From a virus: a DNA stretch of 64,000 nt. The notes beneath the pieces were generated by a model. It was not told where the DNA came from, searched no databases, and worked only from the letters and a program-made list of their open reading frames with translations. Position numbers and translations under genes: made by a program. Location: positions 1-64,000 of the IMG/VR virus record IMGVR_UViG_3300032782_000007; one strand, 5' to 3'. Of the stretch, positions 22,621-30,371 are shown in pieces (position 1 is the first letter of the stretch; each line of letters opens with the position of its first letter).

Positions 22621-22985
22621 GCGCCGGACGGCCTTCTATGGGCGAGCGCGCCTTTCGCGCAACTATCGTGGTTCCAGTACGATACGAACAGCGCGAACGA
22701 GCGATGGCTTTGGCGGCCACTCACGGGCTCTCTGTGGCGCAGGTAATGCGAATTGCCCTTGAGACACTGACCGAGCAGAAATTGGAACAAGCGCTGAAGA
22801 CTTTCTCCGCGGCGGAGAAACTTAGGCGATCCGATGAGCGATCGAAAACTGTATCTGTTCGAGAGCGGGAATCCCGACTGGGTCGTCGCGTACGACGTCG
22901 AAGACGCTCGCAACCTCTACTGCGCGCACCTCGGCGAGGACGTCGACGACTACGACGTTCACGAGTGGAAGCAGCTCGCGGATGA
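22617..22985 (+). CDS. Ribbon-helix-helix-like protein
   Basis: Residues of about 13-52 (RATIVVPVRYEQRERAMALA, then HGLSVAQVMRIALETL) follow the beta-helix-helix pattern of Arc/MetJ-type DNA-binding dimers, so a small transcription regulator is plausible. The frame runs 152 bases into the next gene. There it encodes an Arg-rich tail that looks like read-through of the neighbour's codons, so the true C terminus may be shorter if the sequence has an error, or the overlap is real. It is a candidate binder of the genome-wide palindrome, without direct evidence. Confidence 0.55.
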   Translation: MSAGRPSMGERAFRATIVVPVRYEQRERAMALAATHGLSVAQVMRIALETLTEQKLEQALKTFSAAEKLRRSDERSKTVSVRERESRLGRRVRRRRRSQPLLRAPRRGRRRLRRSRVEAARG

Positions 22986-23121
22986 TAAGGCCGCCCTGTA
23001 CTGGTTGGATCCGGAGACGGGAACGCTTACCGACGAGTATGACGGGGTCCTCACCACGTTGACCGCGCGCGAGGTGGTTGAACGATTCGGGCGCGGCTTC
23101 GTGGCGTCGGTAGACTTCTAA
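22834..23121 (+). CDS. Hypothetical acidic protein
   Basis: This 95-residue protein, MSDRKLYLFESGNPDWVVA, has an alternating beta-alpha pattern and many Asp/Glu residues (EDVDDYDVHEW). It overlaps the end of the previous frame by 152 bases. Composition and codon use favour this frame as coding in the overlap. Function is unknown. Confidence 0.65.
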   Translation: MSDRKLYLFESGNPDWVVAYDVEDARNLYCAHLGEDVDDYDVHEWKQLADDKAALYWLDPETGTLTDEYDGVLTTLTAREVVERFGRGFVASVDF

Positions 23122-23124
23122 GAG

Positions 23125-23153
23125 TTGACACTCCGTGCGGGCGCTGGTAGAAC
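23125..23153 (+). promoter_or_regulatory. Consensus promoter before a gene-poor leader
   Basis: TTGACA (23125-23130), a 17-bp spacer and TAGAAC (23148-23153). The first ATG, five bases on, opens only a six-codon reading frame, so the transcript probably has a long leader or a non-coding function. Confidence 0.6.
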
Positions 23154-23325
23154 CGATTATGGGATTCTTGGGTCCCTGAGAGGGTTTGGGCGCGCCATCA
23201 CCGCGTCTGAGACGCCTTCCGAAGCGGGTTGATGCTCGTGCCGGGACCAAGAAGGACCTGTTTCTTTTGGTGGCGCTGCCAGGATCGGGTGATGGCCGAG
23301 CTGGTGGTGCCCGAAAGAAGCACGA
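23154..23325 (+). other. Untranslated leader or small RNA region
   Basis: These 172 bases lie between the promoter and ATG 23326. They begin with a mini-frame (MGFLGP, ATG 23159) and contain small stems such as GCGTC/GACGC near 23203-23215 and the distant pair GGTCCC/GGGACC (23171-23176, 23243-23248). An Arg/Lys-rich frame crossing the region looks like chance. A leader RNA is the simplest reading. Confidence 0.3.
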
Positions 23326-24003
23326 ATGGTCAACAAGAAGAAAAAGAAGGCCCGCGATCTGTCTAAAAAGTCCGGGATGTCCTACCAGGCGGCGGTGAAT
23401 GCCTTGGACGCGAAGTCCCCGGCAAGGGAACCGAACCCTCCGATCTCGGCGGCCATACCCATTTTGTGGGGGCCTCCGCTTCCACACGAAGAACTGGAGA
23501 GACGAGCGCTCGATCTTCGAACGTTAGATGAGGTCTTGGCTGACGAAGATAATATCATCGAACAGCGCCGTCCAGGCGCTAGAGCCGACGTCGAGGGGGG
23601 TGCGCTGCGGTTGGCCTCAGATATTGGAAAAGCATGGGATGAGCGGCACGTCCGGAAGCTTCGCGCAGAAGTGCTCCAAGGGGAAAAGGCACTAGAGTTG
23701 GTATGCCACGGTCGGCCCACCAGCACGCTAGTCGCGACCTTTTTCCGAGGCTCGGCTCGCGATCCTCTTCTTCTCCAGGACGAAAAGCGAACCTACGTCG
23801 CCCTGGAAGTCCTTCCAGAAATGCTGAGGCGCGCTGTAGAGAGCGAGATCGGTTCGCAGAGACGTAGCCGCGAAGATCGAACACTTCAGTGGGTGGAGAA
23901 AGAACTACTAGGGCGCCAGCTCATACTTCCAGAGGTGGAAGTAGGAAATCTCGAGAAGGCCGTACCGACGTACCTTTCGGCCTGGGCGAAAGACCCGGAG
24001 TAG
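23326..24003 (+). CDS. Hypothetical protein
   Basis: This 225-residue protein starts with a Lys run and then ARDLSKKSGMSYQAAVNAL, a short helical motif seen at the N termini of many small actinobacterial proteins. The remainder is helical and charged, with no metal motif or membrane segment. GAAAGAAG precedes the ATG. It may be the gene served by the 23125 promoter. Function is unknown. Confidence 0.6.
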   Translation: MVNKKKKKARDLSKKSGMSYQAAVNALDAKSPAREPNPPISAAIPILWGPPLPHEELERRALDLRTLDEVLADEDNIIEQRRPGARADVEGGALRLASDIGKAWDERHVRKLRAEVLQGEKALELVCHGRPTSTLVATFFRGSARDPLLLQDEKRTYVALEVLPEMLRRAVESEIGSQRRSREDRTLQWVEKELLGRQLILPEVEVGNLEKAVPTYLSAWAKDPE

Positions 24004-24014
24004 GCGGCCTTGCG

Positions 24015-24044
24015 TTGCAAAGCCAGTTTCATGCGTGATACACT
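24015..24044 (+). promoter_or_regulatory. Leaderless-type promoter
   Basis: TTGCAA (24015-24020), an 18-bp spacer and TACACT (24039-24044), then six bases to ATG 24051. Confidence 0.55.
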
Positions 24045-24050
24045 CGACGC

Positions 24051-24437
24051 ATGTCTCGAGAAATCCGTTTGGAACTGGTTTTGCGCGCTCGAACCGAGGA
24101 GGGCAAGCCTCTAACGGTTGCTGAGGCCGCGCTCCCTCTGACCCTGCGCGCGCCACAAGCAGGCCCTGCGCAGACGAAGGGCGACGGTGAAGCGGATTTG
24201 GCCGGCGCGATCGAGGCTGCGCTCGCAGAGGTTTCTGCGGCGGCTCTTGCGGGACCGTTGATTCGCAGTCTCCGTGTGAATGGGGGCGCGAGCGAGATCA
24301 CGCGTAGTGGGCGAACGGTTTTCTACGTCGACGTGGGAGACATGGAGCCTGGCGAGGCGTCCCGTTACGTCGAGAGTGTCAGGGACGCGCTTGTTCTGCG
24401 CGACGGTGAGGTCATTCAAGCAACGAGGTCCAAGTGA
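24051..24437 (+). CDS. Hypothetical protein
   Basis: This 128-residue protein starts MSREIRLELVLRART. An Ala-rich middle (about 45-75) separates two beta/alpha parts. No recognised motif is visible. It begins a tightly packed run with the next two genes, overlapping the following GTG start by four bases. Function is unknown. Confidence 0.6.
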   Translation: MSREIRLELVLRARTEEGKPLTVAEAALPLTLRAPQAGPAQTKGDGEADLAGAIEAALAEVSAAALAGPLIRSLRVNGGASEITRSGRTVFYVDVGDMEPGEASRYVESVRDALVLRDGEVIQATRSK

Positions 24438-24784
24438 GCAAGATTATCCGTACGTATCGTCTTCCGCTCCCCGTGTTCAAGCAGGGCGACGATCTTGCGT
24501 ACAAGATCAAGGTCAACAATGGCAACCTGGCAGAAGCCTTTCGAGATCAGGCGGACGCTTACCAGGACGCCTCGGAGATCTGTCGTAAGCTCGCAGGGGT
24601 GTGCGCGGAGACACCGGGCATGGATGTGATCGCGGACTGCCACATGGTTCAGATCGACGGGCCTCCGGAGACGCTGGCGGTGCTCGCAAAAGACGGCTTC
24701 GTTGAGATTGAGGAGTTCGACGATGACTGGGACGAGGATTCTGAGGACGGTCTGGATCCTGATGACGACGGGCTCGACGTCTGA
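24434..24784 (+). CDS. Hypothetical protein with acidic tail
   Basis: This 116-residue protein starts at GTG 24434, overlapping the previous stop. A mixed N-terminal domain is followed by a very acidic Asp/Glu tail from about residue 95, which may mimic DNA or bind a basic partner. Function is unknown. Confidence 0.6.
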   Translation: MSKIIRTYRLPLPVFKQGDDLAYKIKVNNGNLAEAFRDQADAYQDASEICRKLAGVCAETPGMDVIADCHMVQIDGPPETLAVLAKDGFVEIEEFDDDWDEDSEDGLDPDDDGLDV

Positions 24785-25029
24785 TGAAGCAGTGCGAGTG
24801 GTTTACTAGTCCCACGGATCGCTGCCCGAATCCCGCAGTAGAACGCTGGTCGCGGAAGGGCGATCTGGACTCGGTGGTGGCCGCGGAGAAGCACTGGTGC
24901 GGCGATCACAGTCTGGACTCGAAAGCTCGTGCGGAGTGGTGGGAGCGCGTGAGTACGCTTGCGATCGGACATCTTGCGAATCGGTCGCAGGTGCTGACGA
25001 ACTTCGATGTTCAGGCCATCGACGAGTAA
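24784..25029 (+). CDS. Small Cys/His-containing protein
   Basis: This 81-residue protein has Cys4 and Cys14 followed by CGDH near 39-42, a spacing that could hold a zinc ion. It also has a Trp-rich helix (AEWWERVSTLA). It overlaps the previous stop by one base (TGATG). Function is unknown. Confidence 0.6.
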   Translation: MKQCEWFTSPTDRCPNPAVERWSRKGDLDSVVAAEKHWCGDHSLDSKARAEWWERVSTLAIGHLANRSQVLTNFDVQAIDE

Positions 25030-25047
25030 GCGGTTATCTGGTAGGTT
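25019..25047 (+). promoter_or_regulatory. Possible promoter
   Basis: TCGACG (25019-25024), a 17-bp spacer and TAGGTT (25042-25047), then eight bases to ATG 25056. The -35 matches four of six consensus bases. Confidence 0.35.
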
Positions 25048-25055
25048 AGGCGTGA

Positions 25056-25832
25056 ATGTCTGAGGGAATTCTCGATGTTTTGCAGGAGCTGAAACAGCTC
25101 GGGGCGATTGGCCCTGCGCCCGCGCCCTCGCCTGCGCCGATCCCGCCTTCGCCGCCTTCGCCGCCAGAGCCGCCGAAAGAAGATACACGCGGTCCGCACA
25201 TGATCGAGCTGTGCGAACGGGCGATGGCGACCCTTCAGAAAATGGGGCGCGCGCAGGAAGAGGGTCAACGAGATCTCTTTGCGGTATTCGAGGAGATGCG
25301 CGATCTCTGGGCGGACATCGCAACGGCCGCGCCGACTGAAACGGTTACCGTGGACGTCGAGGAGTCGAAGGCGAAAGGTCCGCACGGACTTTCACCGCCA
25401 GTTGAAACCTCGGCGACGGAGATCGCGATCCCGGTTGTAGAGGGACCGATCGAGGTTCCCCAGCAAATCGAGCAGGTCATGCGCGGGCTCGCGCCCGAGG
25501 TGTCTGCGATCGACGAGCTTCTGGTGAAGATGCAGCAAGAGGGGCACAAGTTCCCTCGTTTGGAGACAATCGAAGATGACGAAGAGCTTTATCCGGAACC
25601 CGGCAGTGTCGGAGGTGGTACTCCCTGGCGTGGGGAAAGTCCGCAACCAGGTCCTAACGGGCCAGCAGTACGAGAAGTACGTGCCGAAGTTCCTCATCGA
25701 GGTCCCGGAGTCTCAGGCGACTCCGTTGGAGCAGACAGCGCCCTCGCACGCGCCGCAGCCGCTCACCGAGCCCGCACCGATGCCCCAGCCGCTCCCGGAG
25801 GAGCAGCGGAAGAAACCGGAACCGCTCACTGA
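25056..25832 (+). CDS. Pro-rich hypothetical protein, end uncertain
   Basis: The protein has 258 residues as read. Residues 21-43 are Pro/Ala-rich and 45-190 are helical and acidic. From about residue 178 the frame overlaps the next gene, and its composition turns into Pro/Gly/Arg/Ala typical of an out-of-frame reading. The overlap is 257 bases. Either the overlap is genuine or a base error hides an earlier stop. A near copy of the palindrome lies at 25378-25389 (read GPHGL). Function is unknown. Confidence 0.55.
   Translation: MSEGILDVLQELKQLGAIGPAPAPSPAPIPPSPPSPPEPPKEDTRGPHMIELCERAMATLQKMGRAQEEGQRDLFAVFEEMRDLWADIATAAPTETVTVDVEESKAKGPHGLSPPVETSATEIAIPVVEGPIEVPQQIEQVMRGLAPEVSAIDELLVKMQQEGHKFPRLETIEDDEELYPEPGSVGGGTPWRGESPQPGPNGPAVREVRAEVPHRGPGVSGDSVGADSALARAAAAHRARTDAPAAPGGAAEETGTAH
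25378..25389. repeat. GTCCGCACGGAC near-palindrome, copy 6
   Basis: This differs from the consensus by one central base. The flanks are AAAG on the left and TTTC on the right, extending the symmetry. It lies inside the Pro-rich gene and is read GPHGL. Confidence 0.7.
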
Positions 25833-26013
25833 GGTGATGCCGCTAGGCGACCCGCCCGGGCCAGAACCGCTCGTCGAAGGGTGGACCGATCGCGGATTCG
25901 GCGCGCTTCCCCCGGAGGCAGCGCCAGACGCTGTCAGCTTGGAAAGCAAAGCGGTATCCGAGTCGAAGGGTGCCGACAAGGCGAAGTCCAAGTCAAAGGG
26001 CAAAGGGGCCTGA
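25576..26013 (+). CDS. Hypothetical protein
   Basis: The protein has 145 residues. The N-terminal 45 (VGKVRNQVLTGQQYEKYVPKFL) form a compact conserved-looking segment. The middle is Pro/Glu-rich and the C terminus is a Lys/Ser tail (KAKSKSKGKGA). Codon use indicates this is the true frame in the overlap with 25056. The stop overlaps the next ATG (TGATG). Function is unknown. Confidence 0.65.
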   Translation: MTKSFIRNPAVSEVVLPGVGKVRNQVLTGQQYEKYVPKFLIEVPESQATPLEQTAPSHAPQPLTEPAPMPQPLPEEQRKKPEPLTEVMPLGDPPGPEPLVEGWTDRGFGALPPEAAPDAVSLESKAVSESKGADKAKSKSKGKGA

Positions 26014-26192
26014 TGTTTCGACGCGAAGACGATTTCATCTGCGGGAAGTTTACACCGGAGACTGCGGACACTCCGGACTTGGCGTTGCGGCTTGTACGGC
26101 CGATCGCGTACTTTACCGCTCTAGGCTTGACGGGGACGAGGGTGTTCGGGCTCGAGTCCATGTCTGCCGAACCTACTGACGTTGCGGAGTAA
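26013..26192 (+). CDS. Small hypothetical protein
   Basis: This 59-residue protein (MFRREDDFICGKFTP) is coupled on both sides, overlapping the previous stop and the following HigA start by one base each. It does not resemble a HigB toxin (too short, no matching motifs). Function is unknown. Confidence 0.5.
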   Translation: MFRREDDFICGKFTPETADTPDLALRLVRPIAYFTALGLTGTRVFGLESMSAEPTDVAE

Positions 26193-26515
26193 TGAGCCGT
26201 CCCAAAAATGGCATGTCCCCTATCCACCCAGGGGAACTGCTTCGAGAGGACTTCCTCGTCCCCCTCAACCTGAGCGCGAGGAGACTCGCGCTCGCGCTCG
26301 GGGTCCCACCGAACCGCGTCACCTCGATTCTAAACGAGGAGCGCGACATTACGGCCGACACGGCCCTCCGCCTCGCTCGCGTCCTCGGCACCTCGGCTGA
26401 ATTCTGGATGAACCTACAGAAGACGTTCGAGCTTCGCACCGCGGAGCGTGTCCTCGCAAGGAAGTTGACGAAACTCAAGCCATTAAGTTTGCTGTCCATG
26501 CATTCAAAGGGATAG
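26192..26515 (+). CDS. higA: HigA-family antitoxin, orphan
   Basis: This 107-residue protein matches HigA addiction-module antidotes closely: MSPIHPGELLREDFLVPL, an XRE-type helix-turn-helix near 28-55 (LALALGVPPNRVTSIL), ITADTALRLARVLGTSAEFW and NLQ. HigA binds its operator and neutralises the HigB mRNA interferase. No HigB-like gene lies next to it: the upstream gene is an unrelated 59-residue protein and the downstream one is unrelated too. A phage-carried lone antitoxin could block a host HigB or act only as a repressor. Confidence 0.88.
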   Translation: MSRPKNGMSPIHPGELLREDFLVPLNLSARRLALALGVPPNRVTSILNEERDITADTALRLARVLGTSAEFWMNLQKTFELRTAERVLARKLTKLKPLSLLSMHSKG

Positions 26516-26519
26516 AACG

Positions 26520-26855
26520 ATGCCGCACTACGCAGATGGAACTCCCGCCAAGGTTGGCGATCAGGTTTTCGGACAGTTCTTCAACACGCCTGGTGTTCGA
26601 GCGGGGACGATTATCTCGATCACGCCTGGACACGAGCAGTGCAACGCGATGATTCAGTTCACCGAAGCTGTGATGTGCCCTGAGGGCGGCAGCATCGACC
26701 ACACGATGTTTCCACGAATGGCGATTCGTGACGATCTTGGAGTGCCTCTCCAACGAGTGGTGCGAGGAGAGGCGCACGGAGCTTCAGGGCCGACGTACGC
26801 TCTATTTGCCTGCGCCGACTACTGCGACACGAACAAGCTGACTCGACTCGCCTAA
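26520..26855 (+). CDS. Hypothetical protein
   Basis: This 111-residue protein starts with a beta-rich segment (GTPAKVGDQVFGQF, RAGTIISITPG) like small SH3-type folds. It has several Cys and His residues (CNAMIQF, CPEGG, CADYC), possibly for metal binding. It starts four bases after the higA stop. Function is unknown. Confidence 0.6.
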   Translation: MPHYADGTPAKVGDQVFGQFFNTPGVRAGTIISITPGHEQCNAMIQFTEAVMCPEGGSIDHTMFPRMAIRDDLGVPLQRVVRGEAHGASGPTYALFACADYCDTNKLTRLA

Positions 26856-27040
26856 TGTGCGAGGAGGTCGGATGCGCACTTGAGGCGTATCGCACGCTGC
26901 GAACACAACTCCGGGAGTTGCTTGCGGATGGCGGAGCAGATTCCGAGGCCGAAGAAGATCTGTTGAATCAGCTGGATATCGCCTGGTGGGCGATGACTAT
27001 CCAGAACCGAGAACTGCTAGAAAAAGAGGCCCCGGTCTAA
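26855..27040 (+). CDS. Small helical protein
   Basis: This 61-residue acidic helical protein (MCEEVGCALEAYRTLRTQL) overlaps the previous stop by one base. It is the last gene of the accessory block; the neck genes start 53 bases on, after a possible -10 (TACCCT, 27074) and a clear AGGGAG ribosome site. Function is unknown. Confidence 0.55.
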   Translation: MCEEVGCALEAYRTLRTQLRELLADGGADSEAEEDLLNQLDIAWWAMTIQNRELLEKEAPV

Positions 27041-27093
27041 ACAGATCGGCCGAGGTTGGGGCGTATTTCGCGGTACCCTAAAGGGAGCCGAAT

Positions 27094-27828
27094 ATGCCCA
27101 CCTCGCAAAACAGTTTGATGACGGCGGAGCAGATCCAGCAGTGGGTGCTTCGACGCCTCGGCGGCTCGTTTCTCAAGGTAGAACTATCCCAGGACGAGCT
27201 GGACGACGCCATTGAAGGCGCCCGTAGATGGTTCAGCGCGCGAAAAGGCGTGAAGAGGCAGGCGTACGTGCCGTTTTACTCCGGCCAGACCACGTACACT
27301 CTCGACCCTCAAATAGACGTAGTGCTCGACGTGAGCTTCCCGGTTCCGTCGATGGACATCTCGCTCATCTTCTCTCCGTACATCCTGCAGGACGAGAAGA
27401 TCCCGTACGACGTCTTCGCGGCGCCGTCCTCGATGGGTCTCTACTCGACGTACACGCAGACCATGCAGTACATCGACGAGGCCAAGCGGATCCTCAACGC
27501 AGAGCCTGATTGGCGGCAGGAGGATCGCACTCTGTACATTTTCCCGATCCCCAAGACGAACGGGAACATGCTTCTCGACTACAAGAGCTTCGATTTCACG
27601 ATCGAGCAGCTAAGCGAACGCGATCACGACCTTGTAAAGCGCTACGCGCTAGCATGGGCCAAACGGGACGTGGGTCGTATCCGCAGCAGGTACGCGAGTT
27701 ATCCCGGCGCACAGGGCCAGACCGAATTGGACGGGGATAAGCTCCTCGAAGAGGCAAAAGAGGAGATGGAGCTGCTCGACAAGGAGATCGCGTGGAGCGC
27801 GATGCCGAGCGGGTTCCTCACGGGCTAA
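27094..27828 (+). CDS. Neck / head-completion protein, putative
   Basis: This 244-residue protein has the pattern of T4-like neck proteins: an N-terminal helical segment ending in LDDAIEGARRWFSARKG (about 36-52), a beta-rich middle (YVPFYSGQTTYTL), RTLYIFPIPKT, and a C-terminal helix with YALAWAKRDVGRIRSRY. T4 gp13/gp14 assemble at the filled portal to join the tail. The gene opens the neck-tail cluster and overlaps the next by one base (TAATG). The gp13 versus gp14 assignment is uncertain. Confidence 0.6.
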   Translation: MPTSQNSLMTAEQIQQWVLRRLGGSFLKVELSQDELDDAIEGARRWFSARKGVKRQAYVPFYSGQTTYTLDPQIDVVLDVSFPVPSMDISLIFSPYILQDEKIPYDVFAAPSSMGLYSTYTQTMQYIDEAKRILNAEPDWRQEDRTLYIFPIPKTNGNMLLDYKSFDFTIEQLSERDHDLVKRYALAWAKRDVGRIRSRYASYPGAQGQTELDGDKLLEEAKEEMELLDKEIAWSAMPSGFLTG

Positions 27829-28427
27829 TGCCGCGCAAGATCACCCCCATCAAGCCGCCTAGGATCCCACAACCGTCGGATCCCACGGACGGCAAACCTC
27901 TTTTCCGGCTGGATGCGTCGGAGGCCTTCATGTTCGACCTCTACGCGCAGGAGCCGATTCAGATCGCAGGAACGGATTGCACGCTGTTTCAGCGAAGCCG
28001 GACAAAGTCGACTATCGACCCCTACTACCGTGAGCCAGTCTCGCTGGTATTCGACGGGCCCTTTGCACTCCGCGCGCATGTCGAGTGGCCCGAAGAGAAT
28101 CCAGAGGCGTCCGAGGAAGGCCTTAGGCACGTCTGGCCGAGCGCGATCTGGGTACCTAGGAAGACAATCGAAGACGTCCGGGCCAACCAGCCCACCGAGG
28201 GGGACATTGTTCACTTCTGGCGGCTCCCCTTTTTCGACAAGAACGCGGTTCAGCAGCTCCAGACGAAAACCGGCGGGTTCTTCTTCGACGTGATCAAAGT
28301 CAACGATGACGGTCACATCCATGATACTGCTCACTTTGTCGGGTTTCGGTGCAGCCTGAAGCGTCGTTCGAACGCTCCGCCCGAGTTGAACTTCAACATC
28401 CCAAAGCCGGAAGACGATGCCTGCTGA
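27828..28427 (+). CDS. Neck-region structural protein, putative
   Basis: This 199-residue protein starts at the overlapping ATG 27828 with a Pro-rich N terminus. The core is beta-rich (DPYYREPVSLVFDGPFALRA) and the C-terminal part (GDIVHFWRLPFF, FFFDVIKVNDDGHIHDTAHF) resembles T4-like neck proteins. Position suggests a head-tail joining function. It overlaps the next gene by 11 bases. Confidence 0.5.
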   Translation: MPRKITPIKPPRIPQPSDPTDGKPLFRLDASEAFMFDLYAQEPIQIAGTDCTLFQRSRTKSTIDPYYREPVSLVFDGPFALRAHVEWPEENPEASEEGLRHVWPSAIWVPRKTIEDVRANQPTEGDIVHFWRLPFFDKNAVQQLQTKTGGFFFDVIKVNDDGHIHDTAHFVGFRCSLKRRSNAPPELNFNIPKPEDDAC

Positions 28428-28878
28428 GATCGACATTCGCGTCGCCATGGGGACCGGGGTCAGTGCGGTATGCGCCACGTGCAAACGGTTTTGGGAGGGA
28501 CGCGCCCAAGGTCTTGAGACGTGCACGGCGGGCGAAGACTGTGGTTCGCCGATTGTGGGCGACACGTTTCATCTCTACGAGGGCCCCATTACGGACTTCC
28601 TTCGGTTCTGCTTCGTATGCGGCGGTAAGCCGAAGAAGGCGATTCGAGTCCACGGACACGCGCGCCTCATTGGAGCCTGCGAGGAGCACGCGGGGTGGAC
28701 GGCGCAGCTCGCGCCGCGACGGAATCCGCGTCTACCGCTCGCACCCCGAACGGTTACGGACGGGCGAACGGAAGAGGACGTTTCGACGCTGATCCCGAAG
28801 CCAAAAAAGACTCTAGGGGCGGCAATGGCCCAGATGGAGGCAGGGACCTTCGTTCCCGACGAGGTCAAGTCGAAATGA
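28417..28878 (+). CDS. Cys-rich hypothetical protein
   Basis: This 153-residue protein has at least eight Cys in paired motifs (CATCKRF, CTAGEDCGS, CFVCGG, GACEEH), probably binding two zinc ions. The C-terminal 50 residues are Lys/Pro-rich. It is inserted between neck genes and coupled on both sides by overlaps, so it is probably coexpressed with virion genes. Function is unknown. Confidence 0.6.
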   Translation: MPAEIDIRVAMGTGVSAVCATCKRFWEGRAQGLETCTAGEDCGSPIVGDTFHLYEGPITDFLRFCFVCGGKPKKAIRVHGHARLIGACEEHAGWTAQLAPRRNPRLPLAPRTVTDGRTEEDVSTLIPKPKKTLGAAMAQMEAGTFVPDEVKSK

Positions 28879-29705
28879 AGGTGCAAGTAAAGCAGCTGAG
28901 CGGTTCCAGGGAGGGACTGAAGCTTATTCGACAGTGGCCGCAGCGTCTTGAGAAGATGCAGGCGCAGTACGCGTACTTGGGTGCCAAGTACATGCACGAT
29001 CAGGTCACCCAACGAATTCCCAAAGGGACGGCCTATCGCGGGTATCGCCAAGGGCTAGAGGTGGTAAAGGTCAAGGGGACCTCGAAGGGCGAGTACTCGT
29101 ACGCGGTTCAAATCGACAAGACGAACAGACATGTCAAAGAGATGTCGCCTCACAGGCAGCTGATCTGGGTAAAGCAGGGATCTCGCATGGGGCGGCGCGC
29201 GGATGCGATCGAGCTGCTGGTGAAGGGCAGCCCGTGGACGTTCGAGTCGCTGCCTTTCAAGCCCAAAAGGAGCGAGGCTCGGCTTGTCACGCACAAGGCG
29301 ACCGCGGAAGAGGTTATGCGGGTGACTCGGAAGAAACAGCGCGAGCGGCAGCGATACGCTCCCAAGTTGGCGCATCATGGTGTTCGCGTGCCGGGGCGCG
29401 CAAATTCGTTCCGAGTGCCTAACAAGATGGCGAAGCTTCCCGACGCGGCGCTAGACGCACTCAAGCTGGAATTCGGTTTGGGCGGGGTCCAGGCGAATCC
29501 GGCCTGGCGGGTGGGATTTCGCGGTCTAAAGAAGAAGGGGTTCAGTGGGTTCCTCAAGGACAAGCGTTTCTTTGGCAATCCATTGACAAAATCGTCATAC
29601 AATCAGTGGAAGAAGTGGCCGCCGCCGACCAAACACAAGATTTCGGTCGGCCAAGCCAAGGCCTTTAAGGGCTTCCAGGACAAAGTCGCCCTACGCGGCG
29701 GGTAA
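28875..29705 (+). CDS. Basic structural-region protein
   Basis: The protein has 276 residues from ATG 28875 (ATGA overlap). It is strongly Lys/Arg-rich throughout with many aromatic residues and Gly, without membrane segments. Its position among neck genes suggests a tail-completion or connector role, or DNA contact in the neck. The family is not recognised. Confidence 0.55.
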   Translation: MKVQVKQLSGSREGLKLIRQWPQRLEKMQAQYAYLGAKYMHDQVTQRIPKGTAYRGYRQGLEVVKVKGTSKGEYSYAVQIDKTNRHVKEMSPHRQLIWVKQGSRMGRRADAIELLVKGSPWTFESLPFKPKRSEARLVTHKATAEEVMRVTRKKQRERQRYAPKLAHHGVRVPGRANSFRVPNKMAKLPDAALDALKLEFGLGGVQANPAWRVGFRGLKKKGFSGFLKDKRFFGNPLTKSSYNQWKKWPPPTKHKISVGQAKAFKGFQDKVALRGG

Positions 29706-29717
29706 TTCGAGGCACGC

Positions 29718-30362
29718 ATGGATCCCAAAACCAACGCACTACTTGTCGATCTTCAAGCCCATCTTCTCTCAGAGAGCATCGGCTCAGGGTTTACTGGCGG
29801 CGTAGTCTCTCCGGGTCTGGCCGAAGACATCGACGCGGTCGACGAGTATCTCGCGGAGACCGTCCGGGTGCTCATGCAGGTACTCGAATTGGACGAAGAG
29901 ACCGCGTCGGACTACGTGCTCTGGGCGGCCCAATCGGGCGAGCTGATCGCCGAGGCCCCGACCCTGCCGGAGATGACTGCGACGGTGGAGGAGATCGAGG
30001 CGTGGCTGAAGGCGGTCGAAACTGCCGGCTTTGCGGAGCGAGTCTGTGAGAGCGCCGCGCTTGAACTCGAACAAGCTGTGATTGAGGGCGCAGACGACTA
30101 CAAGACCGCGGCAGCTCACGCTGCGGATGCCACAAAAGCGGCCGTCGATGCAAGCAGGCACGATCACACAAAAGCAAAGAACGCGCAGATGGCGCGCAAC
30201 GTGGTTTGGGACAAATACGCCAAACACACGATTGCACGTGATGCGCATGCCGCGGCAGCCGGAAAGGCGCCTAGCATTGCTGATCAGCAGGCGCATCAGC
30301 AGGCGCATCTCGGGCATCACAATGACGCTCAGGCCTACCACCAGATCCTCCAAAAAATGTAA
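29718..30362 (+). CDS. Hypothetical structural-region protein
   Basis: This 214-residue protein has an acidic N-terminal half and a C-terminal region (about 130-214) rich in Ala, His and Gln (HAADATKAAVDASRHDH, QQAHQQAHLGHHNDAQAYHQ). The His-rich helix may bind metal or form a coiled coil. Function is unknown. Confidence 0.55.
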   Translation: MDPKTNALLVDLQAHLLSESIGSGFTGGVVSPGLAEDIDAVDEYLAETVRVLMQVLELDEETASDYVLWAAQSGELIAEAPTLPEMTATVEEIEAWLKAVETAGFAERVCESAALELEQAVIEGADDYKTAAAHAADATKAAVDASRHDHTKAKNAQMARNVVWDKYAKHTIARDAHAAAAGKAPSIADQQAHQQAHLGHHNDAQAYHQILQKM

Positions 30363-30371
30363 GCGGCCAGA

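Noticed and set aside
23170-23249. Possible tRNA (GGTCCC pairing with GGGACC about 78 bases apart)
   Set aside because: No D-stem, anticodon stem or TTC-type loop fits, and the acceptor pairing is only six bases.
23186-23398. 70-codon frame in the leader region before 23326
   Set aside because: TTG start without ribosome site, Arg-rich composition and overlap with the real gene mark it as chance.
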